Positions 1 to 10,632 of a stretch of 37,275 nt of DNA are shown piece by piece (the stretch's first letter is position 1; each line of letters begins with the position of its first letter). The notes beneath the pieces are model-generated. The model searched no databases. It saw nothing but the letters and a program-made list of their open reading frames with translations, and had not been told where the DNA came from. The translations under genes and the position numbers were made by a program. The DNA is from Tubiluchus corallicola. Taxonomy: Eukaryota > Priapulida > Priapulimorpha > Priapulimorphida > Tubiluchidae. The stretch spans positions 1 to 37,275 of the forward strand of contig JAQGDQ010001508.1 of NCBI GenBank assembly GCA_030141605.1. The letters are read 5' to 3'.

Positions 1-868
1 ACAGCAACCATCATGCCTGAAAATTTCTATACGGCTGTAGTATAAATTAAATTTATTTCTAGACAGACAGTTTTTTGCAAATTTTGTTGTTATATTTTCT
101 AAGTTCAAGTGATAACAATAAAATAACACAACATAATGAGTGACTTATTTCCTTTAATACTCAAATATACACGAGATTTCCTGAAATTTAAAAATAGTTA
201 CCCGTTTTTCCACAAACACACAATAACACCATCACAAGACACAGGCAATGTTTTACGAATATCAAAAGTAAAACCTTTGAAATTATGGTAAAGCACAAAA
301 AAACTACATGCTACGTTCAACTGTGAAAGAGTTGCTTAATATCATGCTTCCAAACTAAGAGATTTAAAATTCTAAAAATCCGTAATTTGAGCAAACAAAT
401 TTAGGTTTCATTAAATTCACTCTGTTTTAAACAACATTTCGGTTTGTCCAAACCGATACAAGTGGTGAATATTATGCATTACATAACCTGCTCTAGTACA
501 TTGGCAATGACAAATCATTGCCATCTGGGCTCGCCATTTCTATTGAGATATAAACTAGAGCTATTGAAACTAGTTAAAATCGCAATGTTTGTGCACACTT
601 TCGTATAAGGTTTCTCACTAGGCGAGGTAGGCAAAGGTAATACAAGAAATCTTAGCAGTTTTGCTGAAACTAGCAGTTAAAATCGCAATGGTTTTGCACA
701 CTTTCGTACAAGTCTCTCACTAGGCGAGGTAGGCAATCAGATTCTTAAGAATTGTGCTGGGAATTCGGTTCAAGTTACGAGATAATTCGGGTTACACGAT
801 GCTTCTCAAAGGGAAAATTCATTCAGCGAAATCTGTTCGAGAGATGCAAGAAATTCAACTTATACGTA
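1..868. other. non-coding flank with a dispersed repeat and a local duplication
   Basis: No supported gene. Positions about 60-180 resemble 36835-36940 at the other end of the window (TTTTTTGCAAATTT...GATAACA.TAAAATAA), so both ends carry copies of one dispersed repeat. Positions about 562-735 hold a tandem duplication of roughly 100 bases (TTAAAATCGCAATG...CTCACTAGGCGAGGTAGGCAA twice). Confidence 0.55.
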
Positions 869-874
869 GTTTAT
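869..874 (-). terminator. polyadenylation signal AATAAA
   Basis: AATAAA read on the minus strand, 14 bases after the TAG stop of the 237-aa gene. The short spacing is typical of compact 3' UTRs. A chance hexamer is possible in AT-rich DNA. Confidence 0.5.
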
Positions 875-887
875 TGTATGTAGTAAA

Positions 888-1601
888 CTAGTCAAAGTCA
901 TCCTCGGTTAGTCTGTAAGCCCAGTGCTGCAGAACCTGTGCAATCACAGGACTAACCTTTCCCTCATCACCAACTGACACCTTTGCCTTCTTCATTCGAT
1001 TAATCAGTTGTCTTTTAAACCGGCCTTTGTCTCCGGCCAATTTAGACCATCGGCCAATCTGTCGCTCGTCATCGCTGCTCCGTCGTCCGAGATAAAAATG
1101 CGAATACCACTGCACCCAACCGTACGGATCTTGATCCACAATCCACTTCTTGGTTTCCCAGTCTTCTAAAGAGCTTCCACACTTGACTCCAAATTTGTTC
1201 ACGTCTACATCGTACACGTCTCTGCTGAGTAAGCTTTCTGGGATGCCTTGAAAAAGTTGTTGAAGTTCACCCTCCCTGTGCACATTCTTGAACTTGCGTT
1301 TACAAACTCCAGAATAGATTTCTCTCCAGTACGTACCGCCGAAGCTACCCGCTTCGAATATTTCTCTGGGCGTTAGGTTTGGACGAAATTGCGGATGATC
1401 GGAAAAGATTAAAGTTCCATTAGCGAGGCGTTCGATATGAGAGTCTACACTCTTTTCAACTTTCCTTCGCTGGGCCGCCTTTTCAGCCGATGACACAGCT
1501 TGCTTGCTGCTTTTGTTTGGTGCTGTACGGCTGGTGGAAGAAACACTGGACAATTTTCGTTTGCCACTTGAAGCTGTCAATGCAGCAGCTCTTCGTGGCA
1601 T
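888..1601 (-). CDS. conserved-looking 237-aa protein of unknown function
   Basis: Open frame of 238 codons including the stop. The chosen start is ATG at 1599-1601 (MPRRAAALTASS). The frame stays open upstream to a possible splice acceptor (ttctacttacag ending at 1656), so a spliced leader or a longer N-terminus is possible. The N-terminal 65 residues are basic, Ser/Ala/Lys-rich and probably disordered. The rest reads like a folded domain rich in aromatic residues, with FRPNLTPREIFEAGSFGGTY, DPYGWVQWYSHFYLGRR and a C-terminal GDKGRFKRQLINRMKK region. I have a sense of having met the AGSFGGTYWR...YLGRRS..DERQI pattern in uncharacterised eukaryotic proteins, but I cannot name a family or function. 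An AATAAA on the minus strand lies 14 bases past the stop. It is on the same strand as the EGF-ZP gene, 9 kb downstream of it. Confidence 0.75.
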   Translation of the reverse strand: MPRRAAALTASSGKRKLSSVSSTSRTAPNKSSKQAVSSAEKAAQRRKVEKSVDSHIERLANGTLIFSDHPQFRPNLTPREIFEAGSFGGTYWREIYSGVCKRKFKNVHREGELQQLFQGIPESLLSRDVYDVDVNKFGVKCGSSLEDWETKKWIVDQDPYGWVQWYSHFYLGRRSSDDERQIGRWSKLAGDKGRFKRQLINRMKKAKVSVGDEGKVSPVIAQVLQHWAYRLTEDDFD

Positions 1602-1654
1602 AATTAAAACTCCAAAAATGATTACCGCGTCTAAGCTGTTAGCCAAGTGGAGCG

Positions 1655-1658
1655 CCTG
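1655..1658 (-). other. possible 3' splice acceptor upstream of the 237-aa gene
   Basis: On the minus strand a pyrimidine-containing run ending in ttacag precedes GCGCTCC, 54 bases before the ATG, and the frame is open from there. It would place an intron in the 5' UTR or just inside a longer coding region. Confidence 0.4.
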
Positions 1659-1778
1659 TAAGTAGAATATACCATGAAGTTATAATAGTAATTCATACTA
1701 ATCATCAATAACTGCTACGTTAACTAGTATCAAATTAGACAATACTACTGTATTTTCACTTTCTTAGGACGGTAGTTT

Positions 1779-2117
1779 CAAGCTCTGTGACTAACGATCT
1801 CTGGCCCATGCTTTAACTGTTCTGCTACAAGGTTATCTATGCCTGGGCTTTTCCATTCTTTAAAGACTTTATTGCCGTTAAAACCTCTTAGGGAACAAAA
1901 GGTGATTCCATTGCCATTGGTTTAATCTGAGGAATGTTTTCACATTATTTTTGTTGTAAGCCCTTTCAAAAAATGTAGTTATAATTTCTGATGCTTCTAG
2001 TTCATTAGCAGTAACCCCATCATCATCATATCCTGCCTTTTTGTTTACTTCTATTGATCTTCCACACTGCTTTATATATCCTACTAGAGTCATCTTTCCT
2101 GTTTTCAATTTCTGCAA
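1779..2117 (-). pseudogene. non-LTR retrotransposon reverse transcriptase fragment, frameshifted
   Basis: On the minus strand one frame reads AIKSLKNGKA and, after a one-base slip at a run of C, another frame reads PGIDNLVAEQLKHGPEIV. Together these match the conserved N-terminal reverse-transcriptase block of LINEs (LKNGKAPGID...AE.LK.G). The part upstream (1878-2117) is open and includes ELEASEIITTFFERAYN, compatible with the region preceding that block. Stops follow the block. This is a dead fragment. Confidence 0.7.
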
Positions 2118-2232
2118 TAACTTTTAGTACTATAATAATTTTTCATCTTTAACTTAGCGGACCACATCTCTAAGTTCTCTTAGCTTCTGATTGTATAACT
2201 TTTGAAAATTCTGTCTAAGTTCAAAGGTATTT

Positions 2233-2700
2233 GTGGAAGTTGTAACTGTATATTTTAGGTGCTGCCATCTATTGACTAATCACATTACATTTTACTAGCT
2301 AAACTCACCCATAGTACAATTGTTCGGTCCAGTGAATATGCATACTCACTGGATCTCCCCCTATTTTACTGTAATGGTATTTGCGAAGCCAAGTTTGCAT
2401 AATTACTTCTACCTATATATACTGGCTGGATTTCACTTCTAGTCACTCTCTGTCACGTTCTCAGTGCAGTGCAGTCGTGCTACTTATGTGACTCTCTGTC
2501 ACGTTCTCAGTGCAGTGCAGTCGTGCTACACACTGTCTAACTGACACTCTCAGTGCAGTGCAGCAGTCGTGATCCTCATTTTACTCATGTGTATTTAGTC
2601 TAATAAACGTTTTCAGTTTTGTGCAGATATGTTGTACAGTGCTTTATTCTTTTCTACAAAGTGTTCAACTACAACCTCATACATGACTTTCACAGTATTA
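2233..2700 (+). mobile_element. solo-LTR-like repeat, copy 1
   Basis: Starts TGTGGAAGTTGTAA and shares about 350 aligned bases with 4711-5055. The shared part includes GGTGCTGCCATCTAT, a TCCAGTGAATxxGCATA block, a TATA-like CTATATATACTGGCTGG, a Ser-box-like repeat CAGTGCAGTGCAG, an AATAAA and a terminal CTACAAC. A TATA box followed by AATAAA and a TG start fit an LTR with promoter and polyadenylation signal. Copy 1 has an internal duplication of the TCACTCTCTGTCACGTTCTC segment. I found no coding region and no clear target duplication. Confidence 0.55.
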
Positions 2701-3391
2701 AATATAAAAAGGTATGAAACCTGTAAATAGAGGTGGCTGATTTAGTTATGGTCATTCGCCACACTTTCGCCATATAATTAACCTTTCTTTCTAACACCAG
2801 GTAGGCTACTAACAAATACTCATATTCTCGTTTGTAAATTTGAGAATTTATTATTATGTCTCCCTTGTACTGTAAAACTTAAAGGAGATAAATAAACAAT
2901 CAATCATAAGACTTAAGTTCCGTGTATTTAACTGCATTATGCTTCAACCTAATTTCTTTCAGCTGCCAAAAATTCTAATTTTTCTAAAGCACGCCTAATA
3001 GCTCTTAGGAGCTAGTGTTTTTTCATGTTTATATAAAACAGGACTTTAAATACAGCTTGATTTAAATACAATTATTTGAATTACAGCAGCAGCTTGTTCA
3101 GCAATATGAGAAATCATAAATTTCGCCGGATTAGGATTGCGAAAGCTAATGCGTTCATTATTGACGACCATTGCTGTTTAACGTAGTTCCACTCTTTAAT
3201 AATTAACTATTAGCCTTACCAGATGGTGAGTGCCGCTGCCACATGGGGCGAATGTTAGCCATCTTTTTTCTTTTATTTTGCATTCTAATCAGCGTATCTT
3301 ATTAAGCAGATAATAAGATACACTGAGAATAGCTTATCTGGGAAACGTTCTACCTCCTTGCCAAAATACCTGTGAACATTTTATATTATAG
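2701..3391. other. intergenic stretch, nothing recognised
   Basis: AT-rich sequence between the first LTR-like repeat and a TIR element. I see no coding frame with support, no RNA gene and no repeat structure beyond short AT runs. Confidence 0.5.
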
Positions 3392-4146
3392 TTGTAGGGC
3401 GCCGAGTAACCCACTAACCGAAGTAGGACACTTACGGCAAAACGCATGTGCTAAATTTGCAAAAAAGCAGTTGTACTTGGGCAGCCCAAGTAGGACACTA
3501 GCGATTTCTGTCGAGAATCGAGATTTATGACATACCAAAACATAAAAGTAAATTTGTTCAAGAAAAAAAGTAACTTTATAATAATGATGGATAGTCCTTG
3601 ACAATTTACAAATGTATTTTTTACAACAATATCATCATTATTATTAGCTCAATTAATATCATCATAACATTAAACTAAGTATCTAATGCTTTAAAGAGAG
3701 AAACTATGTAGGGTACATAACTCGCTAACCCGTTTACTTAGTAGAAAACAATTATTTGTCCAAGAGGGAGTGAAAGGGATCACCTGTCTGTGATGCAAGA
3801 CAAAATAAAAAAAGATATACCTTAAACAAATGTTGCAATCGCTTAAAAAGTGCGCTTATTTCACTTCAAAGAAGATTAAAATTGGCAAATATTAATTCTT
3901 CTATCTCAGAATAGTTTCATTTTATTTTATCAGGTGTATAATAAATCATTCAACGTATATTGACGTTTTTAATTATTATTATTTCATAAACAAGGACCGC
4001 GGACAGTGCCAGTACGCTTAACGACTCAATTCGCGACCTGTTTCTAGTTCCTGCTTGGGCAGCCCATGTACGACGCGTCCTACTTGGGCTGGCCCATGTA
4101 CGCCAATTGTCCTACTTCGGCTAATGGGTTACTCGGCGCCCAACAA
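3392..4146. mobile_element. non-autonomous TIR transposon
   Basis: The left end TTGTAGGGCGCCGAGTAACC matches the reverse complement of the right end, TTGTTGGGCGCCGAGTAACC. Similarity continues through CCGAAGTAGGACA. Inner motifs of the type CTTGGGCAGCCCAAGTA occur near both ends. The trinucleotide TAG flanks both sides (3389-3391, 4147-4149) and may be the target duplication. There is no transposase. Confidence 0.75.
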
Positions 4147-4149
4147 TAG

Positions 4150-4710
4150 TACTTCTGCATGCAAGGCTATATAATTTGAGTTCTTGTAGTTTGTCTTTAT
4201 GTACTGCTGTTTAATCATCCAAATTATAAAAACTGTTTAGAGAGCTGTGACGTCTTGACATTCATAAATATTCATTTAATATGATAGTGAATGGACGGAA
4301 TAATCTGCCTGCCATGGTGATTAACGCACCAACCACAGTAACTTTAATCTATTATCATTTTTTGGAAAAATGTGGGGCTATATGTGTTCGTTTAACTCCT
4401 AAACATGACAGTATAACACATTTTCAGCTGTCTTCCAATATTCACCACTAGGCGGCGCTCTTACTTATTAGTCACACTGCTGTGGGACAGCTATTCTGAA
4501 CAGGGAACAAGGTTCTTGCAAGTAATGCCACCAGATTTTTCTTGTGGCATAATAATTGCTTTAGATCACTAACTCAAGATTATAGAAAGTATTCAAATAA
4601 TTTAAGTTACAATGTCACACACAAAAAACAATAGCCAGATCAGTGGGGCAGATGAAACCAATCGGTAAAGGGCATTGCATAATTTGCATTAGTTCCATAA
4701 CTAAGCACAC
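4150..4710. other. intergenic stretch, nothing recognised
   Basis: No supported coding frame, RNA or repeat between the TIR element and LTR-like copy 2. Confidence 0.45.
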
Positions 4711-5055
4711 TGTGGAAGTTGTAATTGTACATTTTTAGGTGCTGCCATCTATGAACTAATCCTGTTACTCTACCAGCTACTTACCCCCAGTATAATTGTA
4801 CGGTCCAGTGAATGCATAATCACTGGATCTCTCCCTATTTTAAAGCAATGGTTTTTGTGAAGCCTGTCTGCATAAGTCACCTATACCTATATATATATAT
4901 TGACTGGTTTTACTTTCTAGTCACTCTCTAACTCTCAGTGTTCAGTGCAGCAGTCATTCTATTTATGTGTATGTAGTTTAATAAACACTTTTCTGTGCAA
5001 ATATGCAGTATAGTTTTTTATTCTTGTTCTACAAAGTGAGTGATCTACAACTTAC
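4711..5055 (+). mobile_element. solo-LTR-like repeat, copy 2
   Basis: Second copy of the element at 2233. It starts TGTGGAAGTTGTAATTGTAC, has the same TATA-like run and AATAAA (TTAATAAACAC), and ends near GATCTACAACTTACA. It lacks the internal duplication of copy 1. A (CA)n microsatellite follows at once. Confidence 0.55.
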
Positions 5056-5065
5056 ACGCATGCAC

Positions 5066-5098
5066 ACACACACACACACGCACACACACACACACACT
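5066..5098. repeat. (CA)n microsatellite
   Basis: A run of CACACA with one CACG interruption, directly after LTR-like copy 2. Confidence 0.9.
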
Positions 5099-5100
5099 GT

Positions 5101-5699
5101 CACCACTGAATCATATTCCGTGCACCTCAGCATTGCAGTGATCCTAATGTAGCAACCTCTTACACCAAAAGCACCGAAACCAATTTAATAGTGAAGCCAA
5201 GTCGTTAAAAGTAAACGAAAAGACGTAGTTAAATTTTTATTATTATTTAATGACATTCATTGAGTTAACATGAAATTTATTGATGGAATTAACATAAATA
5301 TATACACAATATGGGTACAATTTGCACACGGGAAAATGACATTATTAGAAAAAAGATTTCACATTGGCAAGCCGGTGTCTAGTATTAATAAACCAATCAG
5401 CTATCCAAGTTGAAGCCAATCTACATTAAGTATATACATAGTAGTACTGTATGACAACTACCACATGTGTATAAAATGGTAACAAACAGAAAATGCAAGG
5501 GACCTACATAAAGGATATCTCATCCTTCAAACGGGACATTAACAACAACATATTTACATATTATTTAAAATTTTGCGTGCAAGAAGATTCAAACATTGCA
5601 GTCACAACAAAATATACACAATATGTGACAAAAGTGAACACAATTTTCAAATTATCATGCAAAGAAATTTATACATCACTTATTTAAAGAAAGACAGGT
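5101..5699. other. intergenic stretch, nothing recognised
   Basis: AT-rich. A 64-codon frame at 5493-5687 has no recognisable motif and is not supported as a gene. Confidence 0.45.
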
Positions 5700-6790
5700 T
5701 GATTATACTACCCCATTTTCAAGTCCGATAAAAACTATACATTTTAACACAACTAATGCTGCAAAAGCATTTGTGATAATTAAATAATAGATTAAAAACT
5801 TAATTAACGGCAGGCGAGCCCAGCTATTGATGACATCACAAGCGAACATAATTTTCAGCAGCAAAAATATTCCACAATATTCCGAAAATGAAAATTAAAG
5901 TACAGTGCTACTGTAGCATATTCAGTGTGTTATACACAAAAACACGGCAAATTTTTAAGTTTAATATTGAAATTCTCAAGTTTAGTGCTGTGCTCACACA
6001 CGAGCTCTTGAATGTGTGCATTATATCACAAATGAACAACTCAGGCTGAACTCATAGGTACAAATACGCACACTTGAATTATAATGTGATCAAATTCATA
6101 CATCACTTACAAAAAAATTTGAACTGGTAACACAAGTTATACAACTAAGTAAAGACTATAGCAGCATTTCACAAAAGATAGATGATATCGTTAAACGAAA
6201 TCCAGTGCCAATTTTAAACCACAGCTCGAAACAATCTACACTGCAGAACAGTGGAAGGAGATGCACTACTTTTTCCAAGAATGTCTTACATGAAAGAATT
6301 ATTACCGTAGAAATGTAATTTCACCTTCGTGCGGCTAATTGTTCACTGTTACATACTACTTTTCATTATTAGCTAGTTAGACGGACAGTAGCGCCTGCAT
6401 CGCACAAAAAACAGATGGTTGTACCTACGAGTACAGAGGTGTTCAGTTGTGACGTAGTGCACACATTCGAGAACTCAAACTTGAAATTAGAAGTTTAAAC
6501 TTAAAATCTGCCGAGTTTTTGTTTGTCACACCGAACATTGTACAGTAGCACTGTACTTCAATTTTAGATTTTGCAAACACGTGCAACCTGCTCTTTGAAT
6601 GTTTGTGCTGGTGAAAGTTATGTTCAGTTGTGACAGTAGTGATGACAGTAGTGATGTCATCACTACTCGGGTGCATTTGCCATTCATTAAGTTTCTTAAG
6701 CTGTTATTTAATTACCAGAAATGTTTTAAAAGTCTTAAAAGTATACTTTTTACCGTACTTCAACATGGCGGTAATGCCATTACAACATGA
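5700..6790. repeat. long inverted repeat (foldback element), arms about 370 bp
   Basis: The reverse complement of about 5700-6065 aligns with about 6415-6790. Landmarks in order on the right arm are GTACCTACGAGT, GCACACATTCGAG, GTACAGTAGCACTGTACTT, GTTATGTTCAGTTGTGA, GATGTCATCACTACTCGGG and TTATTTAATTACCAGAAATG; each has an imperfect partner on the left arm. The spacer is about 350 bases. The arms are diverged, so this is an old element. No coding region is seen. Confidence 0.75.
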
Positions 6791-7277
6791 AAAATCATAC
6801 CGTTTTCCTTTAATCAAATTAAGCTCACATGATTTGGTTATTAATCACTATTTCCATTTTGATGAACCTAATGCTGCTGCTGAACATGGCAACAGCTTAA
6901 CATATTAAACACATTACGAAACAAAACAAAACTTTCTCACAATAAACACAAGGTCATAACTAAAAAGATATTTATATCTCTGTAACTTTATAGGCCCACT
7001 GTTTGACTTCCACACCACATCATTGCTCTTCTTTTTCAAATTTTTATAGTTTTAATAATACACTTTATAAAATTGGAAACTCTGTATGTCACCTCTGTGA
7101 AGCCATTACATTCAAAGACCAGCAAAGGAGCATTATTGATTAACATAACATCAAAATTAACACTATCATTTCTGAGTTTTTGATAGTATTATTTACAAGA
7201 ACGAAAATGACCGTGCGAAAAGTTAAAGATTTTATGTTACAGCATGTGATAAGGGTAGAAATAAAATGAAATTACTA
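6791..7277. other. intergenic stretch, nothing recognised
   Basis: AT-rich between the foldback and the minisatellite; no supported gene or repeat. Confidence 0.45.
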
Positions 7278-9620
7278 AGCATTAAATGGTCTGACAGAAT
7301 ATCCAATGATGATACAGCAGGCACCGTTTATTAGACTCACAGTTAATACACTCAATCGCTTAATTGACTCAAAAACGTCTGGAATGGGCCACTTCTATTC
7401 AAATGCATATAAAAATTATCAGTAATTGACTCAAATAACTCCCCATAATTGATTTAATATTTTTACTTCACGCACTCAAAATAAGATACTTGTGTGTACC
7501 CAAACAGCTTTTACAGGTTTTGTGTCATCTTAACATCGATTTTGTGCACTATAATATACATAGAAACAGTCACGTTAGATACAGCTTTGTTTGTAAGTAT
7601 GTATGTTTATCACACATGCTAATATGTTAGCCTAGCAATTTTGCTATCTTTCATCCGGCTGTCTGCACAATTAACTTTGTTGTTTCTGGAAGCTAAACAT
7701 TTAATCTCTTGTCCAGCAGTTTGCTTTGAAGTTCCTCCTGCTTTCCACAATGCAATCACCAAGTGCAGCTTAAGCACTAGGTAACTAAGTGTTTTGCTTG
7801 AATACTTTTGAGTGATGACTCATACTTGTATAGTAGTAATACACTAAGCCCTTGGGCTAATTAAGTCTGTCGGTTAATTGGGTCAAAACAAGTCCATCCC
7901 AAAGAACATCTATTAAGCAGTGCCTACTGTATGTATGACGTGGTCAAGAAGAATCCTTGAAGTAAACATATACAAGTAAGAAGATTGCATTGGATGGGGC
8001 AGACACTAAGATTAAATGGTCTGACAGAATATCCAATGATGACCTGTATGATGTGGTCAAGAAGAATCCTTGGAGTAAACAAATACAAGTAAGAAGATTG
8101 CATTGGATTGGGCATGCACTAAGATTAAATGGTCTGACAGAATATCCAATGATGACCTGTATGATGTGGTCAAGAAGAATCCTTGGAGTAAACAAATACA
8201 AGTAAGAAGATTGCATTGGATTGGGCATGCACTAAGATTAAATGGTCTGACAGAATATCCAATGATGACCTGCATGATGTGGTCAAGATGAATCCTTGGA
8301 GTAAACAAATACAAGTAAGAAGATTGCATTGGATTGGGCATGCACTAAGATTAAATGGTCTGACAGAGTATCCAATGGTGATCTGTATGATGTGGTCAAG
8401 TAGAATCCTTGGAGTAAACAAATACAAGTAAGAAGATTGCATTAGATTGGGCATGCACTAAGATTAAATGGTCTGACAGAATATCCAATGATGACCTGTA
8501 TGATGTGGTCAAGTAGAATCCTTGGAGTAAACAAATACAAGTAAGAAGATTGCATTGGATTGGGCATGCACTAAGATTAAATGGTCTGACAGAGTATCCA
8601 ATGGTGATCTGTATGATGTGGTCAAGTAGAATCCTTGGAGTAAACAAATACAAGTAAGAAGATTGCATTGGATTGGGCATGCACTAAGATAAAATGGTCT
8701 GACAGAATATCCAATGATGATCTGTATGATGTGGTCAAGAAGAATCCTTGGAGTAAACAAATACAAGTAAGAAGATTGCATTAGATTGGGCATACACTAA
8801 GATTAAATGGTCTGACAGAATATCCAATGATGATCTGTATGATGTGGTCAAGAAGAATCCCTGAAGTAAACAAATACAAGTAAGAAGATTGCATTGGATT
8901 GGGCATGCACTAAGATTAAATGGCCTGACAGAATATCCAATGATGATTTGTATGATGTGGTCAAGAAGAATCCTTGAAGTAAACAAATACAAGTAAGAAG
9001 ATTGCATTGGATTGGGCATGCACTAAGATTAAATGGTCTGACAGAATATCCAATGATGACCTGTATGATGTGGTCAAGAAGAATCCTTGAAGTAAACAAA
9101 TACAAGTAAGAAGATTGCATTGGATTGGGCATGCACTAAGATTAAATGGTCTGACAGAATATCCAATGATGACCTGTATGATGTGGTCAAGTAGAATCCT
9201 TGAAGTAAACAAATACAAGTAAGAAGATTGCATTGGATTGGGCATACACTAAGATTAAATGGTCTGACAGAATATCCAATGATGACCTGTATGATGTGGT
9301 CAAGTAGAATCCTTGAAGTAAACAAATACAAATAAGAAGATTGCATTGGATTGAGCATGCACTAAGATTAAATGGTCTGACAGAATATCCAATGATGATC
9401 TGTATGATGTGGTCAAGTAGAATCCTTGAAGTAAACAAATACAAATAAGAAGATTGCATTGGATTGAGCATGCACTAAGATTACCTCAAAGGTCTCCTCT
9501 TCCTATGATGATGATGATGATGATGATAATGTGGTCAAGAAGAATCATTGAAGTAAACAAATACAAGTAAGAAGACTGCATTGGACTGGGCATGCACTAA
9601 CATTACCTCAAGAGTCTCCT
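7278..9620 (+). repeat. 113-bp minisatellite derived from a LINE 3' end
   Basis: About fourteen units of 113 bases. The first is split by a transposon (7315-7929) and thirteen are contiguous from about 7990 to 9480. Two divergent end units follow to 9620. The unit translates in pieces as SRRILGVNKYK and VRRLHWIGHALRL, like the end of LINE reverse transcriptases (RRLRWLGHVLRM). The last units continue into LPQESPLPISLRKSLETTKR and a stop, which fits a LINE C-terminus. Because 113 is not a multiple of three, the frame shifts from unit to unit and no long product is possible. Confidence 0.85.
7315..7929. mobile_element. TA-flanked MITE inserted in the minisatellite
   Basis: TIRs CAGCAGGCACCGTTTATTAGA and (reverse complement of the right end) CAGTAGGCACTGCTTAATAGA. 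TA occurs on both sides (7313-7314, 7930-7931). Removing the element rejoins a minisatellite unit (CCAATGATGA / TGTATGACGTGGTCAAG), which proves the insertion. TA target sites are typical of the Tc1/mariner-pogo superfamily. No transposase frame is seen in its 615 bases. Confidence 0.85.
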
Positions 9621-9690
9621 CTTCCTATATCATTACGTAAATCTCTTGAAACGACAAAAAGGTGAGAGGAGGTCAGCTACTGATGCATAT

Positions 9691-10345
9691 GTGTGTTTGG
9701 AAACCAAAACCGTCCATAAGTCGGCATAGTTAAGACTACATTATGATAGTTAAAACTAAGTTATGCTGCTTCAAAGTAGAATGAACCAAAAATTTAGTCA
9801 AATGTTAATTTTTCACATCTTATAAAAACCAATGGTAAATATGTTGGACTTTTATATTCTAGCACCAAATTACAAGAAAAAAGAAAAGTTCATAAAAACA
9901 CTAAAAATCTTAAAAGTCCTTACCCACTTTTCTCTCTAGAAAGAAGTACTGCAATTGTAAGAAACTCCTATTTTCAAACCCGATGGTAGCTCCAGGAAGC
10001 AGTCATTTTACTTTTACTTCATTTTTTTTCTGTTGCCAAGACTAGATTTTTGTCAGGAACAGTCATCTGCTCTTGCAAAGTCCGTAGCAACCAACATTTA
10101 TACGGTTGCGAAGTGTTTTGTAGAAATGCGACCAATGACTAACTTTAACAGAGATTTTCTCAAGGTTATGCTTTTCAGTGCGCAGCCTGCACCTCAACTT
10201 CAATGTGGATTATCTCAGCTTAAAAATAACATAGAGCGATGAACTTGGTATCAAAATGATCCTCGTGAAATGGAGATTCAGGATACGTGAATCACTAGAC
10301 GAACTCAGTTGCCAACTTATGGACGATTTTGCTATGCAAGCACAC
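9691..10345. mobile_element. TIR transposon family A, fullest copy
   Basis: The left end GTGTGTTTGGAAACCAAAAC, then CGTCCATAAGT, matches the reverse complement of the right end, GTGTGCTTGCATAGCAAAAT, then CGTCCATAAGT. Partial copies are found at about 17452-17800 (reverse), 20087-20335 (reverse, left half), 20452-20772 (right half) and 35185-35700. Shared blocks include GAGATTCAGGATA and CAATGGCTGACTTTAACAG. No transposase is seen. Confidence 0.75.
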
Positions 10346-10632
10346 GTATACTGCAAAAAGATTCATCAAATACAACTCTAGATTTGAGAGATGATGCAGC
10401 AGACAGTAATGTGTGGCATCAACAGGTGGGACGTGCCACATTTTAAAACGTAGAAGCACCTTGATGATATGGATGATTACAGCATGTAAATGCATATAAA
10501 CAGCATAATCTTTCTTAAGTATAAAATAATTGATTATCTTAAGAAAACTTTATAGCACTGTACATAGCTTTACGTAACCATAATACAAGAAAACCGTTCA
10601 ATAACTATGTACCAGCTTGAGGTAAGAGGTGA

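Noticed and set aside
7924-9471. Repeated 94-residue minus-strand frames and 71-residue plus-strand frames
   Set aside because: Successive frames of the 113-bp minisatellite; the minus-strand ones are antisense to the LINE-derived reading.
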